From Phycomyces nitens (lineage: Eukaryota; Mucoromycota; Mucoromycetes; Mucorales; Phycomycetaceae), in NCBI GenBank assembly GCA_022702545.1, contig JAHRBC010000003.1, positions 1,984,001 through 2,048,000 of the forward strand: a stretch of DNA of 64,000 nucleotides, in the 5' to 3' direction. The notes under the pieces are model-generated. The model worked only from the letters and a program-made list of their open reading frames with translations. It searched no databases and was not told where the DNA came from. Below are positions 20,654 to 33,926 of the stretch, piece after piece. The position numbers and the translations under genes were made by a program. Position 1 is the first letter of the stretch. The number at the start of each line of letters is the position of its first letter.

Positions 20654-22764
20654 CTATTGATCTTTGGAGTCAAGATCGGCTACCCGACGATCCAGGACAG
20701 TCTTTAGTTCATGAACCATGGTCTGTGAATCGACCTTTGTGGAATTCACACGGGCCTTATGAACAGTAAATTAGAAAAAAATAATTCTAAACACACACAA
20801 AAAAAACATACCACTTGTTCTCTCTTGAGCTTCATGTCTGCTATGCGCTCCTGACGGCTCTTTTGACTGCGCTCTGTTGTGTTGGGTTCCACCACATCTG
20901 CAGTTGCTTCAAATAGCTCTGGTTTGGAAGGCAAGGGCAGGTGACACATATCCGAGACATCTTCAGACGTCACCAGATCGTTGACTTGGTCTAGAGATCC
21001 TCGAGGCATGTCTTCCTTGACAGGTGTCTGGACTGGAGAATGGACAGGTGTGGCCAAATTGGATGGCTCAAGGAACTGCTGGAGAGCATCCCTTCCCATT
21101 TGCCATTCAATCGCAATATTGCCCATGTCAGTATGCAGCGATTGGTATTCGCGTAAGAGATGGCTCTTTAGTTCGTCGTCTGTGGTTGAGCCTAAAGACA
21201 AACAGAGTGTGTTTAATGGATCGGTTGCCAGGAACTAACTAGTAGGGCTTATTACCTGCACTAATGTGTCTAATGTCGTCGTGACAGAGATATATCTTTG
21301 CTTCAAACGTTCTGATTTGCTGGTCAAGACTGGACAGACGATGGATAAACTGGCGCAATCGACCGTCTGCCACTGGAGAGGCAGGCATAGGAGTGTCTGT
21401 TTCTGGAGTACTGGTTGTCTTGCCTATGGGTCGGTCGTCCAACGTGTTAGTCTAGTCTCAATAAATCCCCACATACATACATAATTCACTATCCAATGCC
21501 TCTTTAGACTCGGTTGCAAATCCCTTTGTCTCGGACACCAATCGAAACAAGACCATATTGACCGCATGCCAACCATTCTCATAATCCCCTCGAACAGAGT
21601 CATGGGCCTCTGTCATGATATCCAGAGCAAGGAACTGCATCATACACTCACGCCTCTTGGAGTGCATCAACTGGGCCAACTGTTTCAAATAATCTAACCC
21701 GAGCGGGGCTTCTTCATCCCTATCAAGGGTGCCAACGGCGGAAAGAGAAGCAATGGAGCGGACATTGTACATTTCATATAGACGGGACACGTTGGTCTTG
21801 TTGACCTGATCCGAGAGGTCCATAATGGCCTCTTCATAGACCATAAACGCCTTTCGCAACAGACCTGCCAAGCGCTGTCTGAGGGCCATGCACCTCCGTG
21901 ACTTGCTTGTCTGCTCAATACGAGATATGGGCGACAAGGGGGTAGAGAGCCGGTAGCCCCGCGAGACGAGTTCTATCTCCTGGATCGTAATCAAGGCCCT
22001 GTGGATTCTTGTGTCCAGTCTGTCACACTCTTCTACGAGTGTCTGGAGACGCGAGAGGGCAGTCTGGTAGAGCTGCCTGATCCACGAACGTCTCTTTAAG
22101 CACCAGTTAATAAAACAGAGAGAGAATATTTCTTTTTATATTAATGGCCTTACCATGTGGCGGTACACGAAAAATAAAGAGACCGAGCTGCTCAAGGTGA
22201 TGGTGACTGGGACTGGCATGATCTGATTCTTTGGCTGGACAAAGCGCTCGGCTCCAAACGCCAGCAAGAGACCTGCTATAGTTGCAAGGGTGCCGACATG
22301 GCTAGACGGCCTGTCTGCACTAAAGCTAAAGGGCAGTTCGGCCGCAAGATGCTGTTTTGTGTGGACAGAGAGGATTTCATTTAGAAGCGGAGAGGTGACG
22401 ATGAGGTACTTGAACTTTTCCTCAAACGCCGTTTCTTCAGCGATCGGAAGTGAGACCGAGAATGTGTCCTATGTGAGGGAGGGGAGGGGAGGAAACGAAG
22501 GAAGGGGGGAGGGTTAGGATCTAGACGGACAGAATTGAAAAACTTGCATGGAACAGGGAGCGTCTCCAGTATCGATAGATGGCTGTGGACACCTTGCCAA
22601 ACACACTTGGTTCTGCTGGCTTGTTGTATAGTCTTGGGAGCTTTACGGTCTTTTCGTTGCTTTCGATGGCTATGATTGGTCAATAGGGCTCAATAGCATG
22701 TAGATGGCTTACATTCCAAGTATTCAGCCAGAGGGCTGTCTTCATAGACAACAAATTCGGTCAT
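20654..22764 (-). CDS. Vezatin/Inp2-like protein with myosin-binding-type domain
   Basis: Seven exons (22713-22764, 22548-22669, 22154-22468, 21481-22093, 21256-21423, 20812-21191, 20654-20755) give 583 residues. After an acidic start and YRYWRRSLF comes FKYLIVTSPLLNEILS and a pair of hydrophobic segments (VGTLATIAGLLLAFGAE, ITLSSSVSLFFVYRHM, about 110-163). Long helices follow with repeated basic and acidic residues (MALRQRLAGLLRKAFMVYEE). The C-terminal third has TP/SP-rich linkers and coiled coil (MVHELKTVLDRRVADLD). This order resembles the vezatin/Inp2 family (membrane receptors for class V myosin, on peroxisomes in yeast), but the match is from memory and distant. The intron 22469-22547 starts with GCAAGT (GC-AG). 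Its end converges with SURF1, 169 bp away. Confidence 0.6.
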
Positions 22765-23012
22765 GGAAAAAAAAGAAAGAGGTAAGAATGGATTAAAGAT
22801 TATTATTTATTATTTTTATTATTATTTATTATTGATTTAATCTTGCTTTGTAGACATTTTGACTCCGATATGAATCTTATTAGGTACGAGAATCAGCTGC
22901 TTTTTGGCTATATACATTTTTGTATTTTTTTATTTAATTAATGCTTTTTATTATGATTATTATGATTATTTATTTATTTATTTTGGACTATGTACATTTA
23001 TGAATGGCAGGC

Positions 23013-23728
23013 TCAATAGGCATTGTCTAGGACAAGACCTACAAATTCGTCCAGGATCCTGTCGTGGGCTACATACTTGACATGCTTGGATGGTTCTGAT
23101 GGTCTGTAGGGTAGAATGGTTGCTAGGGTGTCTTTGTGGCTATCAAGGCTGCTGAGACTGCTGACACTGCTGCAACTGCTGCTGGTACTACTACTGCTAC
23201 TACTACTGCTGCTGCTCGTTCTTCTGCTGACCGGGGTAGAGAGATAGGGATTCCAGTCATAATCTATTCGTCTGGTTGGGATATCCAGCAAGGGCAGTTC
23301 GATCTTGTGGTGGGGAGCATTATAAAAGGGCAGACCAATCCATGTTGCCTGGCAACTAGTGCTTTTTGGCTGGATAGGTTCAGGAGATCTTGCAGAACTG
23401 GCATAGATATCCGACATACTGCGTTTGCCCAATCGACGGGCGATCTCTTCACGGATAAACGCCTGTTTGTCGACTGAATCGTCATCACCGAATCTCTGGC
23501 GGGCCAGACGATAGACCCGGCACCTGAGATCGTTGCGCTTGTTCTTGTCTCTGTTTTCTGCTCTCCATTTGCGCATCCTAGAAAAGTGTTGGTGGTCTGA
23601 TGGACTGATGGACAGGATTACCTTTCGGTTGTTTCTTCTCTAGAAATGATCTTTTTGGCATGGCCCTTCCATCGCTTCTGGTCGCGACTACGGACATAGG
23701 GGATGTTGTGTATGTTTGGGTTTTCCAT
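23013..23728 (-). CDS. DUF3020-type protein
   Basis: Two exons (23622-23728, 23013-23577) give 223 residues. The conserved core spans the intron: SREETTERMRKWRAENR, then KNKRNDLRCRVYRLARQRFG, the typical DUF3020 pattern of fungal proteins of unknown function. It is highly basic and likely nuclear (inference). The middle has a serine run (about residues 152-171) encoded by AGC/AGT-rich sequence on the minus strand (23160-23220), which may vary in length. The start at 23728 (MENPNIHNIPYVRSR) was chosen as the ATG nearest the conserved core; an earlier in-frame ATG at 23815 is possible. Confidence 0.75.
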
Positions 23729-26700
23729 GTGTCTTTTGCTATAGGATTGGTTAATATAGGCTATGAAATAATAAAGGGTCCAGGATTGAGACTTACAGAT
23801 TGGACCGAGTGGCAAAGACTAGGTGCAAAAGGATACTTTTTTAGGATTGTGGGTGGTTTGATAGGCAACTTACTCTTTGGGCACTGGGAGCAAGTGAACA
23901 CTCTGGAGAGACCAAGAGATGATGGCATGATGGGAGGAGAAGAGGATGGACTGAATTGAATTGGATTGGATTTATTTTTTATTTTTATTTATTTTTATTT
24001 TTTTCATTAATCCCCATTTAATCTTATTCTAGATCTCAATACTATAAAGATTGCCCCTCTTTGTTTTGGCGGCAAGAAAGAATAGGATTTCATGGGAAAA
24101 ATAGAGTCCAAAAGGGGGCTATATTAAAAAAACAAATATGTCCTTTTATAAACAGAGAGTGGCGTTGTGCATAAAACATAATAAAAAACAAGCGGAATGT
24201 GCTGCCGATGCAAATGTTCTTTTGGGCGATCATGAATTTGCTTCTCAATAAATCCTGTTACTGCGCACATAATGAATTAAGAGTGCCTGGCTTCCGATCC
24301 TTCCGAATCATATAGGATTTTATTGTTTGGCATCTAGGTCATAATCATTGCCCTCTTTCCCTCCCCCTCTATTCCTCCTCCCCTCCTCCTCTTCCCTTTC
24401 CTTCCGTTCCTTCCTTCTGTATCACGTCTCTGGGCAGTAGTCGGCTCAAGAGCCAGAAATAATAATAAGAAGAAGAAGAAGAGAATTGGAAAAAAATCTA
24501 TTTTCTCTGAATTAATCTCTTGTTCCCAAAAAAAAGCCACCCCCAGCCGCCATACTTTCCCCCCTCCCCCTCCCCTCCCAAGGATAAGTCTTGGAAGGAC
24601 TGTTGATTCTCTGATATTTACAAAGTGTGTTTTCTTTTTTTGATGATGATGATAATAATTATAATTATGGTGATGATCAGCACAAAGTATATGTATTTGT
24701 TATTATTAACAATATTTTGCAGTATCTGAAACAATTCTTGAATGCAAATCTGGCTGACCTCGTGAATAGAGCCTGTCAATTCATTTATTCATTCATTTAC
24801 TGATGTCAAGTAAGGCTGTCAGGATTCAATTCTGTAATGACTTTCAAGTGGGCCACAAGAGACAGTGCTTATACCTAACCTAGTCTTGACAAATGCCCAA
24901 TGACTGCCTTCAATTGCCTAGAGTTCTTGCAAGAATTCAATTTGGAAATTTAATCAAAGCAATGTACATTAATGCATGCCTTGCCATCAAGGGTTATTAC
25001 AATTCTACAGCCATCATACGCACCCTGACGACAAGACAGACAGGTGGCCTGCAATCTGTTTCTCAATCAAATTCTCCTGCCTGGTCCTCCTCCCATCCCA
25101 GGTGCCTGATCTTTTGACTGCGACAATATTGATATCAAATTATGGCCAAAAACTCCAGGGTGCTCTTTTTCACAGGTAAATAGTTGAAAATCGTGCAACA
25201 TTATTATTCAGAGACCATGTACAAGGTTCATGTCATAAACACCCCGTCTGTGTTTATTATTATTTTATTTTATTTTATTTATTTTTTTCATGCAAGGCAT
25301 CTGTCCATGGCTCAAGATGCGGCCAAGGATACAGATAGACATATTTGTATCCCCCCCTTTGTTCCATGGTCACCATTGGTTTGGAAACTAGAAAAGATCA
25401 AGAGTCTTGAGCATTGATTTCAAGGCTCTGTTCTGGTTGACATTTCCAAAGGACCCACCGGATTTCCTAGGTGGTACATGCACATGTTCCCATCTGGCTG
25501 GTGGTTGTGTACCCTCGATTGCCATGAAAACAATTCCTTGACTTGAAACAACAGGCCGAAAACGAAGATTCATACGCAATCTAGGCAACACCCATCATAA
25601 TAACCGGCTTGACAGACCAGAATCTCCATGGCCAAATCTTGGTCTCTAGTTTCTTGTTGTATTTATTTTATTTACCCCCAAGACACTAACCCTTGAATAC
25701 AGATTGGAATATCAAGATAAATAACCTTTTTCTCTCTCTCTTGATTGCAACAAACTTTAGGATCAGTCCAGCAAAAGATCGGTTATTTATTTTTTTAGTG
25801 TAATGGAGAATAAGATACTATTGTTATTGTTATTATTATTATTATTTTAGACTTTGGAAACAAAATAGTCTTTTATTTTTAATGACCAGCCAATTCGGGG
25901 TGAAAATGATTGTGATTTTCTGTATACATCATGTAGGTCTGAATAGCACAGAGATGTAATGGATCATGCCTAGACAAATAGGAAAAAACTCAAGTGTAAA
26001 CTATAGATTCTCTCTGGGTACACAATTATGATGCCTTTCAAAACACCACTTTAAGGACCATGGTACCCAAGATCATTGAGAATAGAGAGAGAGGGGGGCT
26101 ATTGTTTTGTTCTGTGGGCTTGTGAATTATTATCCACATTGACATTTGATCAACATCTTTGGCAGTATGTTGATGTACAGTCCTGAAACATTAGCCTCTA
26201 CATTGATATGAATGTTTTATTTATTTATTTTTTGCCAAAGGAATTTTGTCCAAGTGGCTGTTGGTAGCTGGGCATTCTAGTAGCTCATGGCCTGCAGAGG
26301 GTTGCATAAGACTTTCTGTCAAGAACTTACAAAGTTTAGTACAGAATTATTATTCTTTATATATATATTTAAAAAGGTGATGTTTGAGGTCGTGAGGGGA
26401 TCAGCTGCTTCAAAACAGCCAAAAAGCCCATGTTTGTACAGTGCAGAAATGGGGCTAGACAATATATTTACGACTATAAAGAACGGCTGGTCATAAAGTA
26501 AACATTCTTCTTTATATATATATATATATATAAAGAGAGAAAAGAAGAAGAAGAAGAACCAATCTTTGGATACTATACATGTTGATATTTGGAACCAGTG
26601 AGGTCAATACCCAAAAAAAACCCCCTTTATTAGATTTCCAGGTAACAAACTATTGACATTTATTTCCAGAAATGGGTCTGCATCTGTCGATGAGCCAGAT

Positions 26701-29700
26701 CTCTAAACTGATTAAAATGGAGCACTTTTTATTATTATTATTTATTTATTATTTATTTAAGAAACAAATAAAGGCTCACATGTACTAGTCATAATGTATA
26801 AAACATTACTATCTTGGCACCATCTCTGCCTCTAATAAAATTAGATCCAACCTCAAATCATATAGCCCCTGGCCATATTCACACAAAAAGCCGTCAATGG
26901 CCACAGGAACTGGAACAAGGGGGGGGGGGGGGGGGGTTATCTGATATCCCACAAAGCTTACAATTATCACGTATATTTAATCAACTAGACGCCAAACATT
27001 GAAACGAAAATCCATGTTTACAAATGAAATTGTTTCTGTTGTAAAGGCATATATATATATATATGTCTAGGTGGTTGCTCATATTAGTTGATCACTTTCA
27101 ACATTGATGATGATATTGGATAATATTCAAAAAAAAAAAGAGAGTTCCAAACAATAGAAAACTACAGGTTATAGATACTTGTAGTTCCTCAACGGACAGC
27201 ACTATAGATCGTTTGGACCATTGTGAATTCAGTTCAAGATCCCCAATTTTTGTACGTTTAGAGTTGGCTTATGGACAATGTAGTTGTAACCATATCAACA
27301 TTCTTAAAACAAATAAGCTATTCACAATTAAAAAAAAAAAGACCTATTGGGTTGCTATTTCCTTCACATATCAGAGTAATGGCTACATTTATTCCTATAT
27401 ATATATATATATATATATATATAACAGAGCTTGGTGTTGGCGATCGTTTGGTTTCAACAAAGGTAAAAGATGGATCCAGGTATGTCATCATATAATTGAT
27501 TTGGATTAATAGCCAACATTCCATGCCTTGATAAATGGAGCCTTGCTTTCAATATTTCCTATTTCATTTTCCTTTATTCGTCTTGGCTGCTTCGCCAAGT
27601 ATTTCGTTGATTATGCATAACATTCGAATTCCTGAGCTGTGCAGCACATCTAATTATGATCTTTGATGTTCAATCAACCTCCTGCAATAAACACTGTTTT
27701 TCTTTTTCTTTTTAAACTTGGATCAAGGGGCATTAGCCTGAACATGCTATATTGACCTCTTTCTATTAAAAGTATAAAGGCTCAAATGCACAGCTTTTCA
27801 TCGAGTGATTATTTTTAGCTCTCTTTTGGAATGCACGGGGAAGAAAACCCGTTTGATCTTTTCAGGTTTCTGTACAAGATGTTAACGGTTTTGTTGGGTC
27901 TAAAGTAACCATTGTCAAGAAATAAATATAAAAAAAAAAACACGCATTTTATCAAATTGTATGCTTTTAGGAATCAACTGCATCGCTTAAACATTTCTGG
28001 GGTTAATAACAGTCGATAGATATACAATCTTGCGACCAACAGAGCCAAAATAGCGGGGTGTCCCTAATTGTTACATACAAGAATTGAGAGGGGATACTTG
28101 GAACCAGTACAAATCTTATAGGTAAAGAGTGACAGCTTCAAGTCCATTGGCAAGTACAATTATACACAAGGTTATAACTCTCACAGAACATTTAATATAA
28201 AAATGATAATTTTGTATTTTGGGTATTAGCGATGGCCAAAGTTCCATAATTTTGAAAGTTGTTGTAGTCTGGCTAATGACAATTTATGCAAACAGATTAG
28301 TGGCAGTATTAAACAGCGATTTGATTAATATCCCTGTAAACACAAGCCATGTAAACTATACAAAAGTTTAAACCCTTGCCATTAAATACAATTTATATTG
28401 TACCAGAGCATTTCTAAAGCTTTGCAAATATGTTGATCATATTAGTTAGTAGTAGTATTAGATTTGCCGCTAATGGCTGTTTATATAAAGTTTGCCAATG
28501 TCAATATGGTTTATGATAAAATCAGACTCTGTACCTCTCGCATACATCCCACTTTAATGCATTATATATATACACACCCTCTCCCCCTAAGCATTGCTAC
28601 CCCACGATTAGAACCTTGTATTGGGATTTGTTTGGTATCAAGTTCAAAAGTCAAGGTGCTAGAGACCAACAGTACTTGTAGAATAGGACCTATTATATCC
28701 ACAAGTTCCTTTTGCTAATTATTCGTTAATTTGACAATAAAGACATATTCTTGAAAGATGGAATAAATGTTATCAAAGTCTTGAGAGAATGAAATGTTAT
28801 GGAACAGGTATACTCATCACTGTCTGCACTAAAGCAGGCCATTCCGGATAATAAAATCATTTAATCCGACGATTACCCGTTTGGTTTTGTAACTGGATAA
28901 AATGATGGGATAAATTATAGGACACGGTAGAATTATAAACCCAAAGGTTATAAATAAGCTTTCTTATGTAAGTGTGAACTTGGCCTTAGCTACTTAGCAA
29001 TTTTTTTTTAAAAAAAAATATATAGCTGTCATATGTTGGTACTAGGATATTCAAGTACTGGGTCATTGTACTATGTATAGCTTTTTGGTATGGAACGATA
29101 CAAATTTTATTTTATTTAAAAAGCAACAGATATTTATAGGCCCTAGGTGAATGGGGAAAGGTGTATATATGAAAAATACTAGTAACATGAATAACGACTA
29201 GAGGTTTACAAAGAGAGTATGTTTGATCACTTGCAAACTTTAAAGTGTCTAGCGATTTGTAGTTCTTGTATCTTGCGAGGTAGTTTTCTAGTCAACTTTT
29301 TTATACTAGCATTCCCTTTATCTGTTTATGAGTTTTTAGATCACTCATGTTTGAAATCCTTGACGTATTTTATATCATAAAGTTGTGGCACAGGTAGTGT
29401 TGCTGGTAAAATGTCAAATGTGCGTAATATTATTATTATTATTATTTTGATAGTAGTACACTCGATAGCAAATCCAATTGCCTTGTCATTACTTGAGAAT
29501 TATAAATATTCTGCCACTGGTATATATTCATGTAAACATGTTTTCATGTATAAAATATTTTTTGCACTTGTTAAAACGTTGAGCTTTCTTTTTCCAAATC
29601 CAATTCATTCTCGTTTGTTGTTTCTGGGATTATTTTTATATATGCTTCGAGTCTCTATAGCGACATCCACTAATCTACCAACAGTGGGTTGACAATATTG

Positions 29701-30263
29701 AATATTACTTTCCAAGACTTGTTTATCGATTTTATATATAGTAACACAACAGTCGGATCACCCCTTGTATTGCAATATGAATAAAGAGGAGGTTTGGTGT
29801 TATTTACACTATTGTCCCTGCTGTCATTTTCATTAGTGCTGGTAGCATTATTGCAGCCGTGATTATCAAGATAAATCTGCGACGCCTATATATGAGTCAA
29901 GATCAAGTGTTTTTTTTACCCAAAAGTAACTTGGCAGTTGTTTTTAATAAAGAATTGTTTCCAGTTTGCTCAAGCTGTATTAAACTCTTGTTACCAAGAT
30001 TTGTACAATCTCTATTGATTTAGTTTAGAGTCCTTTACTGATTCAATGAAGATTATTATACAACCAAGTTTGATCGACTTTCGGGTTTATGGACTTTGTT
30101 TATTTAGCAGACTCTGCTTCCAAACGAGTTAAAAGACAGTTTAAATATTCAACGTGATTCCAATCATGTAAATTGTGATGCATAAAAGAGTAAAGGAAAG
30201 TATTGACAATCGAAATACATCACCTTTGAGTAATGTGTAACCCTGTGACTTGCTTTTCGCTGT
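23729..30263. other. Gene-poor AT-rich region
   Basis: About 6.5 kb without a supportable gene. It contains many tri- and tetranucleotide ATT/ATTT runs (for example 23965-24000, 25255-25290), TA microsatellites (26515-26532, 27395-27424), an 18-base G run (26919-26936), a T9/A9 palindrome (29001-29018) and, at 29965-30255, one copy of a dispersed repeat. A short hydrophobic open stretch around 29780-29900 is too short to call. Confidence 0.5.
29965..30255 (+). repeat. Dispersed repeat family R3, copy 1
   Basis: Aligns by eye with 31685-31970 and 56468-56735. Shared landmarks, in order, are CTTTACTGATTC, TTTGATCGA-like followed by CGGGTTTA (copies 1 and 2), TTTAGCAGA, AAAAGACRGTTYAA, TTGTGRTG, TATTGACARYC and GAGTAATGTGTAA. 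Copies are about 20-30 percent diverged with indels. It abuts the truncated edge of foldback copy 2. Confidence 0.65.
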
Positions 30264-31470
30264 CGATTTACTTAGGGTGAATTCTGGTATCGGACATTTA
30301 AAATCGCTATTAAAAAAACAGGATATTTTATCTTGAAAAATATCAAGGTTTCAGACAGAATTACGATGAAATAAATCACTTCTCTGGTATTTTGGCAGTA
30401 AAGTCAAATAAATCATGGTATACTATTACTATTCGATCTTAAATATTTGGATGGTACGACTAATGACATACTGAAACAAAGCGAAAAGGGGTAATAAAAA
30501 AAATGAACAAAAAAAAACAAGGGGTTCATTTTGCCCATATATGTTAATAAATGAAGAAAAAATACGAGCAAGTTTTGTTTTTTGATTACCCCTTTTTCGC
30601 TTTGTTTCAGTATGTCATTAGTCGTACCATCCAAATATTTAAGATCGAATAGTAATAGTATACCATGATTTATTTGACTTTACTGCCAAAATACCAGAGA
30701 AGTGATTTATTTCATCGTAATTCTGTCTGAAACCTTGATATTTTTCAAGATAAAATATCCTGTTTTTTAATAGCGATTTTAAATGTCCGATACCAGAATT
30801 CACCCTAAGTAAATCGAATAAGTGAGCGTAATACTCTTACATCCAAAACTGTTGTATTTTGACCTTGATTAATTCAGCACAGTTTTGCATATTAGAATAT
30901 TTTGGAAAAAGTTATTATATTCATTCTCTTATTTCTCCATGTTTAATTTTTTTTTTTACCTTTTTACAAAAAATCATCGTAGCCATTAAAACAAAGCCAA
31001 CTTTGAAGATTACCTGAAAGCCAAGATTACGATAAGAAACTATGCGCAATATACTACAGAAACAAGTACTATACAGAATGAAAAGAAAACTGGTACTGTC
31101 CTTACTTGGAATATACAAAGAAAGACATTCTCTTTTGAAATATAATAGTTTCAGTGTTTAAAGGCTCATTTTGCGCAATGAGCCAATCGCAACATTAGAT
31201 GCCATTACAAATGCAATTCAAGTATTAATAGCTGTACCAATCAAGAAAAAAAATGAAGTTTTTTTTTAAAAGAGCATATCAAGAATCCGGTAAGGCTTTA
31301 TACAAGGCCATGGCGTTGTGATCACCAATTGAACATGGTGATCTGGAATGTCGAGAACCAGATCTATGAAAGGCAAAGCTGGAAATACTTTTGTGTTGTC
31401 CATACTTGCATAAAATCTAAAGAGATGATATATATATAATGGCAACATTTCAAGGAATAAGGATTTAAAT
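30264..31470 (-). mobile_element. Foldback element, copy 2 (inverted, truncated)
   Basis: This is the reverse of copy 1. 30264-30560 and 30580-30850 form the inverted arms, and 31000-31470 matches 6740-7170 inverted. Its left arm stops at 30264, at the junction CGATTTACTTAGGGTGAATTC, so the far part of that arm is missing. The coding-like segment (31169-31420 here) is broken by an extra T in a T run (after AATGAAG) that shifts the frame relative to copy 1. A short palindrome, GGCTCATTTTGCGCAATGAG, is kept in both copies. Confidence 0.75.
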
Positions 31471-33303
31471 ACTGTAGAGGTACAAATAAATACATAAAGT
31501 ATAAAGATGTGCCTCATTTATTTACATCTCCCAGTAAGAAACCAAAACAAGAAAGAGAGTTCTCATGAATAACTAGCAAGCCATGTTTGTTACATTCATT
31601 TCCTTGAAGAGTTTGACACCATTTGTATGGTCCACGTAATATCTTGTTTTTTTTTTTTTAAAAAAAAAAAAAGAAATCTGTATCAAACCCTCGTTACCAA
31701 CAATACCGCTTGGCTTAATTTACAGTCTTTACTGATTCTAAACATGGTATTATACAAACAAATTTGATCGATTTCCGGGTTTAAGGATTGCATTTATTTA
31801 GCAGAGTCTACTCCCAAACAAACATAAAAAGACGGTTTAAATCGTTAAAGTGATTCTAACCATACACATTGTGATGCGTAAAAATTAAAGAAGTATTGAC
31901 AGCCAAAATATATCACAATTGAGTAATGTGTAATGTTATGATTTTTTTTGAAGTATAGATTTACTATTACCAATTAAACCCCATGGGCTATTTGTATTGC
32001 AGTGCGTATACTGCTATTTCAAGGAACCATTTGGTGGAATTTGACAATCATCGAGTTCCCAATAATGAAGATCTGCCACATAAAACCATGCCAATATATA
32101 CCCCTATACACACTATTGATAAATCGACCAAGCCAAAGTTAATTAAAGACATTCACAAGTACAGCAAGCGTGTCTAAAACTGCTTTTCAGTAACATGTAA
32201 ATTGCGTTCGTGTATTAGAAAAGATCTGTTATCATTCGTTGTTACCAAACCCGTCTTTTGTAAACAATCGAAAACGCGTTATTGCTGCAAATGTGAAGAG
32301 ATAGAGAGAAAGAGAGAGTCTTGGTTGGACATTTACTTGTTTATTGAATAGATGATTCGAGACTGCAAAAGTGCAATGTGGGATTAGAGACACTGTATGT
32401 CCCTATTAGTGATAAACCTTGCCACAAAACCAAAGTAATGGGATCTAGGACTATCCATTGCAATAGATATATATTGTAAATTATAGCTGTTCAAAATGGC
32501 TTGGACTATTTCCCAAAATTCACACTTGCAATTTTTTTTTATTGACTACATGTCCAATGACGGTAACAAGAGAGATCTATAGGCCTTTCTTTTCATGTTT
32601 ATTGTAGCAAGAGCAAGTATAACTACCAACTATATATACATGTATAAAAAATTGGTTTGAAAACAGCTATTGCCAATCATTGTCTAGTATTATTGTTTTT
32701 ATATAGAGATAATTGGTCTAAACTAATGCCAGGGTTGTTGCTAGACCCGTAGGCCATGGACACCATGGACTGTTGATTTTTTGGATTAATAATGCTGACT
32801 CCAAGTATGATGTTTTTTTATGGTAGAGAATGGGTGAGTTGGAATTATATATAATATATATATGTATATATGTATATATGTATATATACTTTGATAGGCG
32901 CCGATGTGTTGGGAATAAAAGAAGACAAAACCAGGCTTAATCAGACAATCTGTTTGGCCGGTCAGTTTCCCTAAAAGGGGTCTACTCCCGGAAATTCTCT
33001 TGAACCGCTGAAAAAAAAAGAAAACGATATCTTGTGGGCACCAGTAAGCTTGCGTGTGAAAATGAATACCAGAAACAGTGCAGCTGATTGTGTTCATCTG
33101 TGGGGTTCCTTTCCATTATCAGCCGTCATTGCCTCCGAGGCTTCTGGCGATTATCAAACGCAGACATATAGTTTTGAAGGTTCCAATTAGTGCCTGTCGA
33201 TCAGCACTTGTTCCTAGTAAAGTATAGTGTTGCCATTGTATTTTAACTCATAAAAATATATATTTATTATTATTATTATTATTATTATAGTTATTATATT
33301 TGG
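31471..33303. other. Intergenic DNA with R3 copy and T/A palindrome
   Basis: No gene was recognised. It holds a T13/A13 palindrome (31647-31672), an R3 copy (31685-31970) and TATATG microsatellite sequence near 32855-32890. Confidence 0.5.
31685..31970 (+). repeat. Dispersed repeat family R3, copy 2
   Basis: A direct repeat of 29965-30255 on the other side of the foldback element, with the same landmarks (CTTTACTGATTC, TTGATCGATTTCCGGGTTTA, TTTAGCAGAGTCT, GAGTAATGTGTAA). Confidence 0.65.
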
Positions 33304-33699
33304 CTAATCACTATCAACCGCATCAGTCTTTTCATATTGAATTCCAGCTGTCTTTGGTCGGACAGTGAATTTAAATATTATATGATAGCATTTTGTTATT
33401 GGATCTTGCAAGGAATTCAAAAGATCTGGTGGAATTGTCAGAACCAAGGGATCATCAGGATTCGGTGATTGTAAGGCAGCATAGAAAGCCATGGAGCATT
33501 TTCCCCCGCATTCTGTCTGTCCACACCAAGAGTGACCCTTGTGATATTTGGTTAGTAAGAAATATATGATCGTATTCTGATTAGACTCTGTAGCAATCCC
33601 CAGTGCCCATTCTCGGTAATGGTGGCTGTGACACTCAAAGGCTGAGGTGTCTCTTTGATCTCTTTCTAGAAGCATTAGACTGTCATGGTCAGTGAACAA
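33304..33699 (-). CDS. Hypothetical cysteine-containing protein (uncertain)
   Basis: An uninterrupted 131-codon frame that no overlapping gene explains. The translation has an ordinary amino-acid mix, unlike the low-complexity frames around it. It includes SHHYREWALGIATES, SWCGQTECGGKCSMAFYAA (cysteine cluster) and a hydrophobic C-terminal stretch CYHIIFKFTVRP. No family was recognised. A short hydrophobic leader-like stretch (RLIAITAMLLLATKFARL) occurs upstream at about 33745-33800 in another frame and could be a first exon, but no convincing splice was found. Confidence 0.3.
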   Translation of the reverse strand: MFTDHDSLMLLERDQRDTSAFECHSHHYREWALGIATESNQNTIIYFLLTKYHKGHSWCGQTECGGKCSMAFYAALQSPNPDDPLVLTIPPDLLNSLQDPITKCYHIIFKFTVRPKTAGIQYEKTDAVDSD

Positions 33700-33926
33700 T
33701 TACAGCCCCTCTTATGAACCTAACATTGTTAAAATGCGGGCTTATAGAGATCATTCAGCCTAGCAAACTTCGTTGCCAAAAGCAACATGGCAGTAATCGC
33801 AATTAACCTGATATGTCTATGATGGGGTCTGTGTTCCGGTGAAGCAGGCCAAGGTTTATGTGTCACTAGATAAATATATATATATTTACCAGTCTGACGT
33901 TCATCTATTTGTTTGTGTTTGTACAA

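Noticed and set aside
25388..25591. A 67-codon minus-strand frame with non-random composition
   Set aside because: No start context, splice partner or family resemblance could be found.
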